Counted from the stretch's first letter, positions 21,699 through 33,399 are shown. The stretch: DNA of 64,000 nucleotides from Serripes groenlandicus (GCA_031761405.1 JASEVX010000012.1:27823217-27887216), one strand, 5' to 3'. Notes: a model not told the origin generated them from the letters alone. Numbers and translations: made by a program.

Positions 21699-22319
21699 TT
21701 CTTTTTTATTTTTTTCAACATGAGTGATTTTAATTTTAATTTTTCTACAAAGAACATATTTACATAAGTAATTCATATTGCGCTTCAAATACTTGTTTGT
21801 GGAAAGTGCAGGCTCTTGCAGATTGTATTTGACAGTTTGTGATGTTGAGATATCTATGTTGGCAAATATCAACGGAAGAAGTGATTTGTGATCTGAGGAA
21901 ATGACTTTTGAATATCTTTTGAAAACATTAATGGAAAATGAACGCTCGTTTTTAGCTATTTTTTCGTTGCAATATTTCATTTTTTTTTGTTACTGCTTAT
22001 GTTTCAGTTTTCGTCTGAATCACCAAACTCACCAAACTTGTTTTCGTCTGGATTGAGATACGGGCTACCTTCCCTGTTTCAAATATTCATCAATTGAGAT
22101 GATGTCGAAGACCTACAACATAGAATTTAACTAAGTCGTAAAATGTTAAATTAGTTTAAGTTTCGTTTTTTAAGCGAATTAATTAAAAAAAAAAAAAAAC
22201 CTGACGTTACAAATATAATTAGAAAAAGCAATACTTTACCATCTTGCTCGCAAAATAGTTAATTCTGCACAGCGAGAGTAAATAAACTCATAAACTGAAC
22301 CGATCATTACAATCATATA

Positions 22320-22391
22320 GGTTCCGTGGTGTAGTGGTTATCACGTCTGCTTAACACGCAGAAGGTCCTGGGTTCGAGCCCCAGCGGAACC
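22320..22391 (+). tRNA. tRNA-Val (AAC)
   Basis: Same 72 bases as the gene at 21,627. The downstream sequence is different: the first good T-run is 14 bases away (22,405-22,409), so this gene's transcript would have a longer 3' trailer than its relatives. Mirror partner 37,616-37,687 shares that arrangement. Confidence 0.92.
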
Positions 22392-22654
22392 TGTTGTTAA
22401 ATAGTTTTTATCTTTTCTTCATAGACACAAATGATATTTTGCTTTTGAGTCTTTTCTTTGTCGTGCTTTGTTTAATGGTGTTTGATGCAGTTCCCTAACA
22501 TTATTTTAGTTATTATATCACGGTCTTTCCCGGCTTAGTTACTCGTTCTACTGTTCCATTTAACCTGACATCAGCAAGTCAGTCGTATTGCTTACCCTGC
22601 AATCCTGAGCGTCAAGGAGGGTAGCCATTACTAATATTTTAATAATCTTTGGTA

Positions 22655-22766
22655 TGACCCGGTCGAGGATCGATTTCGCACCTACTACACCACCAAGGCG
22701 GTCATGTGTGTGTCGTACCGCCTCGGGTGCGGGAGATCGCGGGTTCGATCCCCGGCTGGGTCATAC
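22655..22766. mobile_element. head-to-head tRNA-Pro-like SINE heads
   Basis: A minus-strand tRNA-like piece (22,655-22,705, B-box GAGGATCGATTTCGCACC region) abuts a plus-strand Pro-like head (22,706-22,766, loop CTCGGGT, GGTTCGATCCCCGG). Each borders GACCCGG/GGGTCATACC at its outer end. The same pair is seen in reverse at 36,408-36,562. Downstream, one copy of the 37-base motif that is tandemly expanded in the right arm lies at 22,571-22,600. Confidence 0.6.
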
Positions 22767-22957
22767 CTAAGACATTTGGGATGTTTCCCATACTACATGT
22801 AACTACACGTGTACTCGATTAGCCGCCAGAAAGCAGAAATCGAGCGTGATTAATACAAGCTATAAACTTGTTTTGTAATCGATGTTTAATAAATAAGTTT
22901 AAACTGAACTAAAGCCAGAAACGTGTATGATATTTGTAGAATATTGTAAAATATATC

Positions 22958-23029
22958 GGTTGAGTGGTGTAGTGGTTATCACGTCTGCTTTATAAGCAAA
23001 AGGTCCTGGATTCGAGACAGAGCGGAACA
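22958..23029 (+). pseudogene. tRNA-Val pseudogene
   Basis: The acceptor 5' strand is altered (GGTTGAG) against GCGGAACA, the anticodon loop reads TTTATAA and the anticodon stem 3' side is GCAAA. The A-box is intact. The mirror copy at 36,130-36,205 shares the GGTTGAG change, so the damage preceded the arm duplication. Confidence 0.85.
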
Positions 23030-23034
23030 ATTCA

Positions 23035-23106
23035 TTTTCCGTTGGGGCTCGAATGCAGGACCTTCTGCGTGTAAAGCAGACGTGATAACCACTACACCAC
23101 GGGAAT
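23035..23106 (-). pseudogene. tRNA-Val (TAC) pseudogene, minus strand
   Basis: The anticodon arm (loop TTTACAC) and D arm are preserved, but the acceptor stem is lost (TTTTCC and GGGAAT at its outer ends) and the T arm has a changed base (GAATGCAGG). It lies five bases from the plus-strand pseudogene. Its flank (CATGCATGATTGTAA ... GCACGACCAACA in reverse) matches that of the locus at 32,956. Confidence 0.8.
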
Positions 23107-23278
23107 TATGTTCATGCATGATTGTAATTGTTGGTCGTGCATAATAAACTATTTGGTGAGCAAGATTGTGAAGTCGTCCTTTTAATTAAATTATATTCTA
23201 ACGTAAGGGTGCTTTTTTTAAATTAATTATAACAACCGAATGTTGGACTTAAACCTCATTTTTGCGGCTTAAATAATA

Positions 23279-23555
23279 CATGATCCGTTCCACAAGAAAA
23301 CCAAATTTATGGACCTTGCGTAATGTATCGGCCCATATCAGCCTGCGCAATCCGCGCAGGCTAATCCGGGCCGACACATTCCGTCTCAGGAGTAAAACAA
23401 GGTATAGAGTAATGATTCATGAAACAGAAAATCCACAGGAGGCGAAACGTGTCTGTCCGGGTTATCCTGCGCAGCATGCTTAGGCTGATCCGGTTTGATT
23501 CTTTACTCAGAGTACACAATGATGGTTTTTATAGCGGGACGGCTCACATGTTTGA
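23279..23555. mobile_element. ~270-bp inverted-repeat element (GAGCCGTYCC type)
   Basis: Outer ends GATCCGTTCCACAAGAAAACCA and GTTTTTATAGCGGGACGGCTC are imperfect inverted repeats. The interior carries two GCGCAGGCTRATCCGG blocks and GAAAATCCACAGGAGGCGAAA. The same element in opposite orientation lies at 32,257-32,513 at the homologous site, between ATTCAAACATG and ATGTATTATTTAA. The AAC modules at 21,470, 26,050 and 27,490 show the empty site. Confidence 0.75.
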
Positions 23556-23832
23556 ATGGTATATTGATGGCCGTTTTTAACAGTATTTGAGTTTAATCCC
23601 GGAGTTTCATGGGTAATTTGCCAGTACTACCTTAATAATTTATCCTCATACCGACGATGAATCAATCGCATTGCTATACCAGTAATAGTCCATGATAACC
23701 ATATTAAAACCAACAACATTTGATATGATTCGTTACCGGCGAAATGATTCGAACCTGTGACGCCCGGTTCCCTGACACTAATCATTCGACTACAGCTACT
23801 CATTGAAGGGCAACATACATGAAATGATGGGA

Positions 23833-25592
23833 GAGCGTTACAGAGTGTTCACCTTGATGACAGAGCGTCCAACTCGTTGGCAGAGCGTCGTCAACCTTGA
23901 TGGCAGAGTGTTCACCTGAATAGCCGAGCGTCCACCTCGATGACAGAGCGTCCACCTTGATGGCAGAATGTTCACCCCGAAGACAGAGCGTCCACCTCGA
24001 TGGCCGAGCATCCATCTCGATGACAGATTGTTCACCTTGCTGGCCGAGCGTCCACATTGATAACATAGCGTCCACCTCGATTGCAGAGCGTCCACCTCGA
24101 TAACGGAGTGTCCATCTTGATGACAGAGCTTTTTCCTCTATGACAGAGCATCAACCTTGATGACAGAGTGTTCCTCTCGTCGGCAGAGCGTCCACATTGA
24201 TGACAGAGTGTTCACCTTGTCGTCTGAGCGTTCACCACGATGACAGAGCGTCCACCTCTGTAGAAAAATGTCCACCTTGATGGCCGAGCGTAAATGTTGA
24301 TGTGTGAGTGTTCACCACGATGCAGAGCGTCCACAACGGTAGCAGAGTGTTCAACTTGATGACAGAGTGTTCACTTCACTGGCCGAGCGTCCTCTTTGAT
24401 GACAGAGCGTTCATCTCGATGGCAGAGAGTCCACCTCGATATCCGAGCGTCAACCCTGATGGCCGAGCGCTCTGTCATCGAGGTAAACACTGTCATCAAG
24501 ATGTACGATCTGTCATCGGGTTGGACGCTCGGCTATCAAGGTGAACACTCTGCCATCAAGTTGGACGCTCTGCCATCGAGGTGGACGCTCTGTCATCAAG
24601 GTGGACGCTCTGTCATCAAGGTGGACGCTCTGTCATCAAGGTCATTCTCTGTAACCGATGTGGACGATCCGCCATTAAGGGGAATACTCTGTCATCGAGG
24701 TGGACGCTCTGCCATCGAGGAGAACACTCTGTCATCGACGGGAGCGCTCCGTCATCAAGTTGATCGCTCTTTCATCGAGATGAACAATCTGTCATCGAAG
24801 TAAACACTCTGTCATCGAGGTGAACGCTCCGCTATCGAGGTTAACTCTCTGCTATCAATGTTGACGCTCTGCCATCGCGTTGGACGCTGTGTCAGCAAAT
24901 TGAACGCTCTGTCATTAAGGTGGACGCTCAGCAATTGAGGTGAACGCTGTGTCATCAAGATTAACGCTCTGTCATCAAGGTGGACGCTCTGTCATCAAAT
25001 TGGACGCTCTGTCATCAAGGTGGACGCTCTGCCATCGAGGTGGATGCTCTGCCATCGAGGTGAATGCTCGGCCATCAAGATGAACACTCTGTGACCGATG
25101 TGGACGACCCGCCATTAAGGTAAACACTCTGTCATCGAGGTGGACGCTCTGCCTTTGAGGTGAACACTCTGTCATCGAGGTGAACGCCCTGTCATCGAGG
25201 TGAACGCCCTGTCATCGAGGTGAACGCTCTGCCATCGAGGTGGACGCTCTGTCATCGAGGTGGACGCTCTGTCATCAAGGTGGATGCATTGTCATCAAGG
25301 TGAACGCCTTGACATCGAGGTGAACGCTCTGCCATAGAGGTGAACGCTCTGCCATCGAGGTGAACGCTCTGTCATCGAAGTGAACGCTCTGTCATCGAGG
25401 TGAACGCTCTGCTATCGATGTGGACGCTCTGCCATCGAGGTGAACGCTCTGTCATCGAGGTGAACACTCTGTCATCGAGGTGAACGCTCTGCCATCGAGA
25501 TGGACGCTCTGCCATCGAGTTGAACGCTCTGTCATCGAGGTGAACGCTCTGCCATCGAGATGGACGCTCTGCCATCGAGGTGGACGCTAACC
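23833..25592. repeat. 20-bp minisatellite block 1, with an internal reversal of direction
   Basis: About 88 units of GAGGTGAACGCTCTGCCATC or close variants (AA/GG, GTC/GCC, AAG/GAG). From 23,833 to 24,468 the units read on the minus strand (about 32 units). From 24,469 they read on the plus strand (about 56 units). The switch is at an 8-base palindrome GAGCGCTC, 24,465-24,472. Because 20 is not a multiple of 3 and the units lack stops in some frames, long spurious reading frames occur on both strands. Confidence 0.93.
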
Positions 25593-25632
25593 CATCATGT
25601 CATTTATGTTGCCCTTCAATGAGTAGTTGGAA

Positions 25633-25836
25633 TCTGCCGTAGTCGATTAATTATCGTCAGGGATTTGGAACTGGGCGTCACAGGATCGATCCCCAGTCGC
25701 GACACGGCGGTCATGGTGAAAGGCACATTTCCTAGCCTAGTACTGGATTGTTTACAGAGGGAATAATAAATAAGTTAACAATCGCTGTAATTTAACTTAA
25801 ATAATGTTGAAAACGGCGTAAAACCCCAACAAAATC
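25633..25836 (+). mobile_element. SINE-C, next to minisatellite block 1
   Basis: TCTGCCGTAGTCGATT head, GTCACAGGATCGATCCCC B box, AAGGCACATTTCCTAGCC and a GTTGAAAACGGCGTAAAACC end. It lacks the extra AT-rich interior of the 20,831 copy. The sequence between the minisatellite and the head (TTTATGTTGCCCTTCAATGA) is shared with block 2, showing one module was copied. Confidence 0.8.
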
Positions 25837-26224
25837 ACTAGTTGGCAGAAAGTGTTTTTCGCCAGTAACGAATCATATCAAATGTTGTTCGTTTTAAAAT
25901 TGTTGTAAGGGATATCGTCCTTGGCGCTAAGCAATGTGACTGATGCATCGTCGGTATCAGGATAAATTGTTACGGTAGTATTGGCAAAATACGAAGGAAA
26001 CTCCGGGATATAACTCAAATACTGTTGAAAACGGCGAAAATTCCATTCAAAATGTATTATTTGACCTGCAAATATGAGGTTTAAGTCCATTATGTTTATC
26101 GCTAGATAATACCTGGGACTACTAATACTAATACTAATACTAAAGGTGTTTATGTATCCAACCATTTTTACGTATGTATTATTGTATGAAAATAAATATA
26201 TACGATACCATCTTATAGTACAGC

Positions 26225-26296
26225 GGTTCCGTGGTGTAGTGGTTATCACGTCTGCTTAACACGCAGAAGGTCCTGGGTTCGAGCCCCAGCGGAACC
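26225..26296 (+). tRNA. tRNA-Val (AAC)
   Basis: Intact 72-base gene, loop TTAACAC. TTCTTTTT follows at 26,297. Upstream is a SINE-B fragment; about 50 bases downstream a minus-strand SINE-A fragment has landed in the conserved 3' flank. No mirror partner in the right arm; it belongs to the central group. Confidence 0.92.
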
Positions 26297-26343
26297 TTCT
26301 TTTTATTTCTCAAAATGAGCGACTATAATTTTTTTCTTACTAC

Positions 26344-26492
26344 AATTGATTGATTGATTAGGGTTTAACGCCGTTTTTAACAATTTCTCAGCTACTTATG
26401 GATTTCCTGGTTTTCTCACACCAGTACTCCACACAACAATCTTCCCAAGCAACTGGCTGCGTTTCCACATAGACTTAGCCCATTGGTGGAAC
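26344..26492 (-). mobile_element. SINE-A fragment in tRNA module flank
   Basis: Begins GATTGATTGATTAGGGTTTAACGCCG in the plus sense and ends at CCCATTGGTGGAA, with the head missing. Short flanking repeats TACTACAA/TTCTACAA suggest a 5'-truncated insertion. The flank resumes as in other AAC modules (GTTGCACTTCAAGTACTTGTTG). Confidence 0.75.
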
Positions 26493-27008
26493 TTTCTACA
26501 ATTGAAAAATGGACATATAAGTGATTGATGTTGCACTTCAAGTACTTGTTGGTGGAAAGTGCAGGATCTGGAAGTTTGTGATATTTATATATCTGGAATG
26601 GCAAATATCAACGGAGGAAATATAACGCTGGTTTTCAGCTTTTATCTTTTCCTTGCAATGTTTTCAAACAAATTGCTGTAAATGCTTCAGTAAATGTCTG
26701 GACCTGGCTTTCGTCTGGATTTATACGGGTTATCTTCCCTGTTTCAAATACTCATTCCCCCCATCATGTGTATTGGCCGGTTGCCTACAATATCACATTT
26801 AATAAAAGTTGAAAGTTGACCGGCTGAGTGTACGTTTTTAAAATAATTGAAAAAACGTTGTATCGAAAGGAGAACTTGCTCATTTTGATAATTGTCTTCT
26901 TTTACCACACTTTTTTAAAAATAAATTATGCTGCGGATGTCTCAAAATGAGTCTGTAAGATCTGACATTTTAGATTCAATTGCTTTCTAAATTATTAAAA
27001 GAAAAATT

Positions 27009-27224
27009 GTCGATTAATTAGCGTCAGGGATTTGGAACCGGACGTCCAGGTTCGGTCCCCAGTCACGACAAGACGGTTATGTTGGAATGCCCTTGGGCAA
27101 GGCAAATTTCCTACCCTAGTACAGGATTGTTTACACAGGGAATAATAAATAAGTGATCAATCGCCGTGGTTTAACTTCAATAATGTTGAAAATGGCGTAA
27201 AACCGAAATAAATCAAAAATCAAT
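27009..27224 (+). mobile_element. SINE-C copy, head partly deleted
   Basis: Begins within the head at GTCGATTAATTAGCGTC, then GGTTCGGTCCCCAG, GGAATGCCCTTGGGCAAGG and GTTGAAAATGGCGTAAAACC. It leads the module of the tRNA at 27,676. Confidence 0.75.
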
Positions 27225-27675
27225 CACTAGTTTGCAGAAAGTGCCCCCGGCTCACGTGAGTGATGTCCGGAGATGAAACAAGACAACTTTTCGCCAGTAA
27301 CGAATCATATCAAATGTTGTTAGTTTTAAAATTGTTGTAAGGGATATCATCCTTGGCGCTAAGGGTTACTGGAATAGCAATGTGACAGATGTATTGTCGG
27401 TATCAGGATAAATTGTTAACGTAGTACTGGCAAATTAACCAGGAAACGCCGGGATATAACTCAAATACTGTTGAAAACGGCGAAAATTCCTTTCAAAAAT
27501 GAATTATTTGATCTGCAAACATGAGGTTTAAGTCCATCATGTTTATCGCTAGATAATACCTGGTACTACTAATACGATTAGTAGTCCCAAATAATACCTA
27601 AAGGTATGTTTGTATCCATCCATTTTAACATGTGTATTATTGTATGAATATAAATATATACGACACAGATTAATC

Positions 27676-27747
27676 GGTTCCGTGGTGTAGTGGTTATCAC
27701 GTCTGCTTAACACGCAGAAGGTCCTGGGTTCGAGCCCCAGCGGAACC
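27676..27747 (+). tRNA. tRNA-Val (AAC)
   Basis: Intact, same sequence as 26,225. TTCTTTTTTTTTTCTC follows. The 1.45-kb spacing to the previous gene equals one module (SINE-C, SINE-B, gene, flank), so these two are tandem duplicates. Confidence 0.92.
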
Positions 27748-28638
27748 TTCTTTTTTTTTTCTCAAAATGAGTCACTCTAATTTTACTCGTTCTACAAGGA
27801 AAAAATAGATGCGCTTCAAATACTTGTTGATTTAAAGTGCAAAATCTGGAATATTGTGATATTGAGATATCTGCATTGGCAAATATAAACGAAAGAAAAA
27901 GAACGCTCGTTTTTAGCTTTTATCTTTTCCTTGCTATGTTTCCAAACAAATTGCTGTAATTGCTTCAGTAAATGTCTGGACCTGGCTTTCGTCTGGATTT
28001 ATACTGGTAATCTTCCCTGTTTTAAATAATCATTCTCCAATAATGTGTTTGGGCCGGTTGCCTTCAATATCACATTTAATACAAGTTGAAAGTTGACCGG
28101 CTGAGTGTACGTTTTTAAAATAATTGAAAAAACGTTGTATCGAAAGGAGAACTTGCTCATTAAGATATTTTTTCTTCTTTTACCACACTTTTTTAAAAAT
28201 AATTATGCTGCGTATGTGTCAAAATGCGTCTGTAAGTGAGAAGCGTTAACCGTTTACCTGATCTGATAGTATAGATTCATTTGCTTTGGAAATTATTAGA
28301 AGAAAAAGTGTTTAGTATAACTAAATGGAAGTAAAACTTTGAATTACTTTTGAAATCTATTTTGGGAAAAGGAGAACTCGTTTTAGTTATTTCTCTTTTA
28401 TTCACATTGTTTCCAAAAATGTTTCGATGAAAATGTTTCAGTTGTCGTCTCTATCGGGTAATTCTTCTTCGTCTGGATGGATATACTGGTTATCTCCCTT
28501 CGTCAAATATTCATCAATAGAGAAGATGTCAAACGAGTGATATACAGCGTAGGATAGAAGGCACACAATGTGAACATATGTATCAGTTTTAATCAGATAT
28601 ATGAAAAAGAACGAATCTTGATTTATATATAAACTGTA

Positions 28639-28710
28639 GGTTCCGTGGTGTAGTGGTTATCACGTCTGCTTCACACGCAGAAGGTCCTGGGTTCGAGCCC
28701 CAGCGGAACC
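28639..28710 (+). tRNA. tRNA-Val (CAC)
   Basis: Intact with loop TTCACAC. TATTTTTATTT lies downstream. It begins the module whose GGCCGGGGACCGAA remnant passes directly into minisatellite block 2 at 28,925. Confidence 0.92.
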
Positions 28711-28924
28711 TATTTTTATTTGGTGAATATTTTTTTTTTCTTTTTGTTTCAATGATTTGTTAAGCTGCTTTAACAATTTCAGTTTAATCACGACCATACC
28801 TGAGAAAGTTTTTTATTGTGACACAAGTGAGTCAGTCATAATGCTAATCCCACAATTCTGAGCGCCAAGGATGACGTCATTATTATAATGTTTAAATTGT
28901 TTGGAATGACAAGGCCGGGGACCG

Positions 28925-31712
28925 AAGACTCTGTCATCGAGGTGAACCTTCTGGAATCGAGGTGGTCGCTCTGTCATCAAGGTGGATGTGGTCGCTCTGT
29001 CATCAAGGTGGACATTCTGTCATCGAGGTGAACGTGAGCACTCTGCTTCCGAGGTGCACGATCTGCATCGTGTTGAACGCTCAGCCATCAATGTGGACGC
29101 TCTGCCATCAAGGTAGATGTGGACGTTCTTTCATCGTGGTTAACGCTCAGACGAACACTCTGTAATCAATGTGGACGCTCGGCCATCGAGATGAACGCTC
29201 TGTCATCAAGGAGGACGCTCGGCCAGTGAAGTGAACACTTTGTCATCAAGGTGGACGCTCAGCCATCAAGATGAACGCTCTGTCATCAGGGAGGACGCTC
29301 GGCCAGTGAAGTGAACATGCTGCCATCAAGGTTGACGCTTGGTCATCAAGGTGAACACTCTGTCATTAAGTTGGTTACTTTGCTATAGAGGTGAACGCTC
29401 TGTCATCGAGGTGAGCGCTCTGCCATTAAGGTGGACGCTCTGTTATCGAGGTGGACGCTCTATAATCAAGCTGAAAACTCTGTAACCGAGGTGGACGATC
29501 CGCCTTTAAGATGAACACTCTGTCATCGAGGAGGACGCTCTGCCATCACAATGAACGCTCGGCCAGTGAAGAGAACACTCTGTCATCAAGGTGGACGCTC
29601 TGTCATCAAGGAGGACGCTCGGCCAGTGAAGTGAACACTCTGCCATGAAGGTGGGCGCTCTGCCATCAAGATGAACGCTCTGCCATCAGGGAGGACGCTC
29701 GGCCAGTGAAGTGAACATTCTGTCATCAAGGTGGACACTCTGACATGTAGGTGAACACTCTGCCATGGAGGTGAACACCCGGCCATCAAGGTGAACACTA
29801 TTTGATTAAGTTGAACAATCTGTCATCGAGGTGAACGCTCTGCCATTAAGGTGAACACTCTGTCATCAAGGTGGACGCTCGGCCATCAGGGAGGACACTC
29901 GGCAAGTGAAGTGAACATTCTGTCATCAAGGTGGACACTCTGACATGAAGGTGAACACTTTGCCATGGAGGTGAACGCTCTGCCATTAAGGTGAACACTC
30001 TGTCATCAAGGTGTACGCTCGGCCATCAGGGTGGACGCTCGGGCATTGAGGTGGACAATCTGTCATCGAGGTAAACACTCTTTCATCAAGGTGGACGCTT
30101 TGTCATCGAGATGGATGTTTTGTCATGAAGGTGAACGCTCTGTCTCGGCCATCAAGGTGAACGCTCTGTCTCGGCCATCAAGGTGGAATATCTGTCATCG
30201 GGGTAAATGTTCAGCCATCAAGGTGTACACTCTGCTATCAAGGTGAACATTAGGCCATCAATGTGTACACTCTGCTATCAAGGTGAACATTAGGCCATCA
30301 ATGTGTACACTCTGCTATCAAGGTGAACATTAGTCCATCAAGGTATTCACTCTGCTATCAAGGTGAACATTAGGCCATCAAGGTGTACACTCTGTTATCA
30401 AGGTGAACCCTGTGTCAACGAGGTGAACGATCTGTCGTCAAGGTAAATGCTCAGCCATCAAGGTGAACACTCTGTCATCAAGGTGGACGATCGGCCATTA
30501 AGGTGAACACTCTGTCGTCAAGGTGAACATTCTGTCGTCAAGGTGAACACTCTGTCGTCAAGATGGACGATCGGCCATTAAGGTGAACACTCTGTTGTCG
30601 TGGACGATCGGCCATTAAGGTGGACGCTCTGCCATCGATGTGGATGCTTTGTCATAAAGGTGAGCGCTCTCTCATCGAGATGAACACTCTGCCATCGAGA
30701 TGAATACTCTGCCATCGAGATGAACACTCTGTCAGCAGGGTTGACGCTCTGTCATCGAGGTGAACACTTTTCATCGTGATGAACACTCTGCCATCAAGGT
30801 GGACGCTCTGTCATCGAGGTGGATGCTTTGTCATAAAGGTGAACGCTCTCTCATCGAGATGAACACTCTGCCAGCAAGGTGGACGCTCTGTCATCAAGGT
30901 GAACGCTCTGTAATAAAGATTGACGCTTGGCCATCAAGTCGAACCCTCTGCCATCAAGGTGGACACTCTGCCATCGAGGTGGATGCTCGTCTATCAAGAT
31001 GAACACTCTGCCATCGAGGTGGGCACTCTGTCATCGAGGTGAATGCTCTATCATCGAGGTGGACGCTCTGTCATCGAGATGGACGCTCTGTCATCGAGGT
31101 GAATGCACTGCCATCGAGGTGGACGCTCTTTCATCGAGGTGGACGCTCTGCCATCGAGGTAGACGCTCTGTCATCGAGGTGGACGCTCTATCATCAAGGT
31201 GGACGCTCGGCCATCGAGGTGAACGCTCTGTCATCGAGGTGGACGCTCTGCCATCGAGGTGGACGCTCTGCCATCGAGGTGGACGCTCTGCCATCGAGGT
31301 GGACGCTCTATCGTCAAGGTGGACGCTCTATCATCAAGGTGGACGCTCGGCCATCGAGGTGAACGCTCTGTCGTCGAGGTGAACGCTCTGCCATCGAAGT
31401 GAACGCTCTGTCATCGAGATGAACGCTCTGTCATCGAGGTGAGAACTCTGCCATCGAGGTGAACGCTCTGTCATCGAGGTGAACGCTCTGTCATCGAGGT
31501 GAGAACTCTGCCATCGAGGTGAACGCTCGGCCATCGAAGTGAACGCTCTGCTATCGAGGTGAACGCTCTGCCATCGTGGTGAACGCTCTGCCATCGAGGT
31601 GAACGCTCTGCCATCGAGATGGACACTCTGCCATCGAGGTGAACGCTCTGCCATTGATCTGAACGCTCTGCCATCGAGGTGGACGCTCTGCCATCGAGGT
31701 GAACGCTCTCCC
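28925..31712 (+). repeat. 20-bp minisatellite block 2
   Basis: About 139 units of the same 20-base monomer, all in plus orientation. Units at the right end (31,000-31,700) are the most uniform; the left part is diverged. At about 30,206-30,400 a 40-base double unit (GTGTACACTCTGCTATCAAG plus GTGAACATTAGGCCATCAAT type) recurs several times, a local higher-order expansion. At 30,150-30,180 a CTCGGCC insertion is itself duplicated. Confidence 0.93.
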
Positions 31713-31751
31713 GTCATGTCATTTATGTTGCCATTCAATGAGTAGTTGGAA

Positions 31752-31978
31752 TCAGCCGTAGTCGATTGATTAGCGCCATATATTTGGAACCGGGCGTCAC
31801 AGGTTAGATCCCCAAGTCGCCTCACGGCGGTCATGGTGGAATGCCCTTGGGCAAGGCACATTTCTTAGCATAGTACTGGATAGTTAACACGTGGAATAAT
31901 GAATAAGTGAACAATCGCTGTAATTTGATTTAAATAATGTTGAAAACGGCAAAATACACAAATAATTCAAAACCAATC
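31752..31978 (+). mobile_element. SINE-C, next to minisatellite block 2
   Basis: TCAGCCGTAGTCGATTGATT head, GTCACAGGTTAGATCCCC, GGAATGCCCTTGGGCAAGG, ending AATGTTGAAAACGGCAAAATA. It is the homologue of the 25,633 copy in the sister module. Confidence 0.8.
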
Positions 31979-32256
31979 ACTTGTTTGCAGAAAGTGCCCC
32001 GGCTCACCTGAGTGATGTCCGGAGATGAAACAAGACAACTTTTCGCCAGTAACGAATCATATCAAATGTAGTTTTAAATGGTTGTAAGGGATCCCATCCT
32101 TGGCGCTAATGGTTACTGTAATAGCAATGCGATTGATGCATCGTCGGTATCAGGATACATTGTTAAGGTAGTATTGGCAAATTACCCAGAAAACGCCGGG
32201 ATATAACTTAAATACTGTTTAAAACGGCCATCAATATACCATTCAAACATGTGAGC

Positions 32257-32513
32257 TGTCCCGCGAGAAAACCAATATTTTTTTCTCTGAAAATAGTATC
32301 AAACCGGATCAGCCTAAGCATGCCGCGCAGGCTTACCCGGACAGACACGTTTCGCCTCCTGTGGATTTTCTGTTTCATGAATCATTAGTCTAAACCTCTA
32401 TACTCCTGAGATGGAATGTGTCGGCCCGGATTAGCCTGCGGGGACTGCGCAGGCTGATATGGGTCGATACATTACGCAAGGTCCATGATGTTGGTTTTCT
32501 TGTGGAACGGATG
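32257..32513. mobile_element. ~260-bp inverted-repeat element (GAGCCGTYCC type)
   Basis: Ends GAGCTGTCCCGCGAGAAAACC and GTTTTCTTGTGGAACGGAT. It is the reverse of the copy at 23,279-23,555 at the homologous module position, with flanks CAAACATGT and ATGTATTATTTAAGG. Sharing this insertion identifies the 23.0-24.5 kb and 31-33 kb segments as sister copies. Confidence 0.75.
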
Positions 32514-32644
32514 ATGTATTATTTAAGGTGCAAACATGCGGTTTAGGTCTCACATGTTAATCGATAGAATTTATATAGCCAACAATTTAACGTGTGTATA
32601 GATGTATTAAGATAAAGATATACGATACCGACATCGTTCATATC

Positions 32645-32716
32645 GGTTCCGTGGTGTAGTGGTTATCACGTCTGCTTAACACGCAGAAGGTCCTGGGTTC
32701 GAGCCCCAGCGGAACC
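32645..32716 (+). tRNA. tRNA-Val (AAC)
   Basis: Intact, loop TTAACAC, TTCTTTTCTTTTTC downstream. The conserved AAC 3' flank begins (AAGATGAGTAACTATAATTTTTATTTTTCTAC-like) and is cut short after about 60 bases. Confidence 0.92.
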
Positions 32717-32955
32717 TTCTTTTCTTTTTCAAAGATGAGTAACTATAATTTTTATTTTTCTACAAATATTCATTGGGCTGATGCCCAAATTAACAACATA
32801 GGATTTAAGCTTGTTAACGAAGTCAGACACTGTTAAACTATTTAATGATTCGGTTGTAAACCAATTAATTAAAAAAAAAAAAGGACGACTTCACAATCTT
32901 GCTCATCAAATAGTTTATTATGCACGACCAACATTTACAATCATGCATGAACATA

Positions 32956-33026
32956 GGTCCCGTGGATAGTGGATATCATGTCTGCTTTACACGCAGAAGG
33001 TCCTGGGTTCGAGCCCCAACGGATCC
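32956..33026 (+). pseudogene. tRNA-Val (TAC), probably decayed
   Basis: 71 bases: one base is deleted in the D arm (GTGGATAGTGGAT). The acceptor is GGTCCCG against CGGATCC (one mismatch). Anticodon and T arms are intact and T-runs follow. Its upstream flank is the reverse of that at 23,107-23,190. Confidence 0.75.
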
Positions 33027-33399
33027 TTTTTTTATATTTGTTTTTACTTTTTCTTCAAAGATTTTATTTAAATTTGTATTTGTATTTAAGCCTGTGTTTG
33101 TCGTTTAAGATATATGTTTCAAGAGTATCGGTAAGGGAGAGTAACCATGAATTCACATTATTATCAATATCATTAACGGTTATCCTTCTGTTCATTGTTA
33201 TAGATTATGTATTGACTTCACGTAAAATATATATGTTTATATGATTGTATAAAATTCTCACCTATGGATATTGCTTTATTTGAATAATTGTATTAATGTA
33301 ATGTTATTATAGAGACCAATTGCTCTGATCGAGCATAAGCTTTCTAGCTCCTATAGGCCAATTTGGTACAAGCATATGACAGCTGCAGATCAATTCAAG

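Larger units (their letters stand above)
18885..23029 (+). repeat. left arm of large inverted repeat (tRNA-Val domain)
   Basis: In order, it contains tRNA-Val TAC, CAC, AAC, AAC and a decayed copy. The right arm (36,130-42,140, minus) holds the same five in mirror order with matching flanks. Spacings agree: 622 against 616 bases between the two AAC genes. The longer right-arm gaps are largely explained by identifiable insertions. This arm keeps several empty or single-copy states, so it is the less modified one. Confidence 0.85.

Noticed and set aside
30927..31861. Long repetitive reading frames in the minisatellites (up to 175 codons, both strands), also at 24,396-24,803 and 25,372-25,575
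   Set aside because: They follow from a 20-base unit lacking stops in some frames; every strand and frame is similarly open, and there is no start context, domain or splice evidence.
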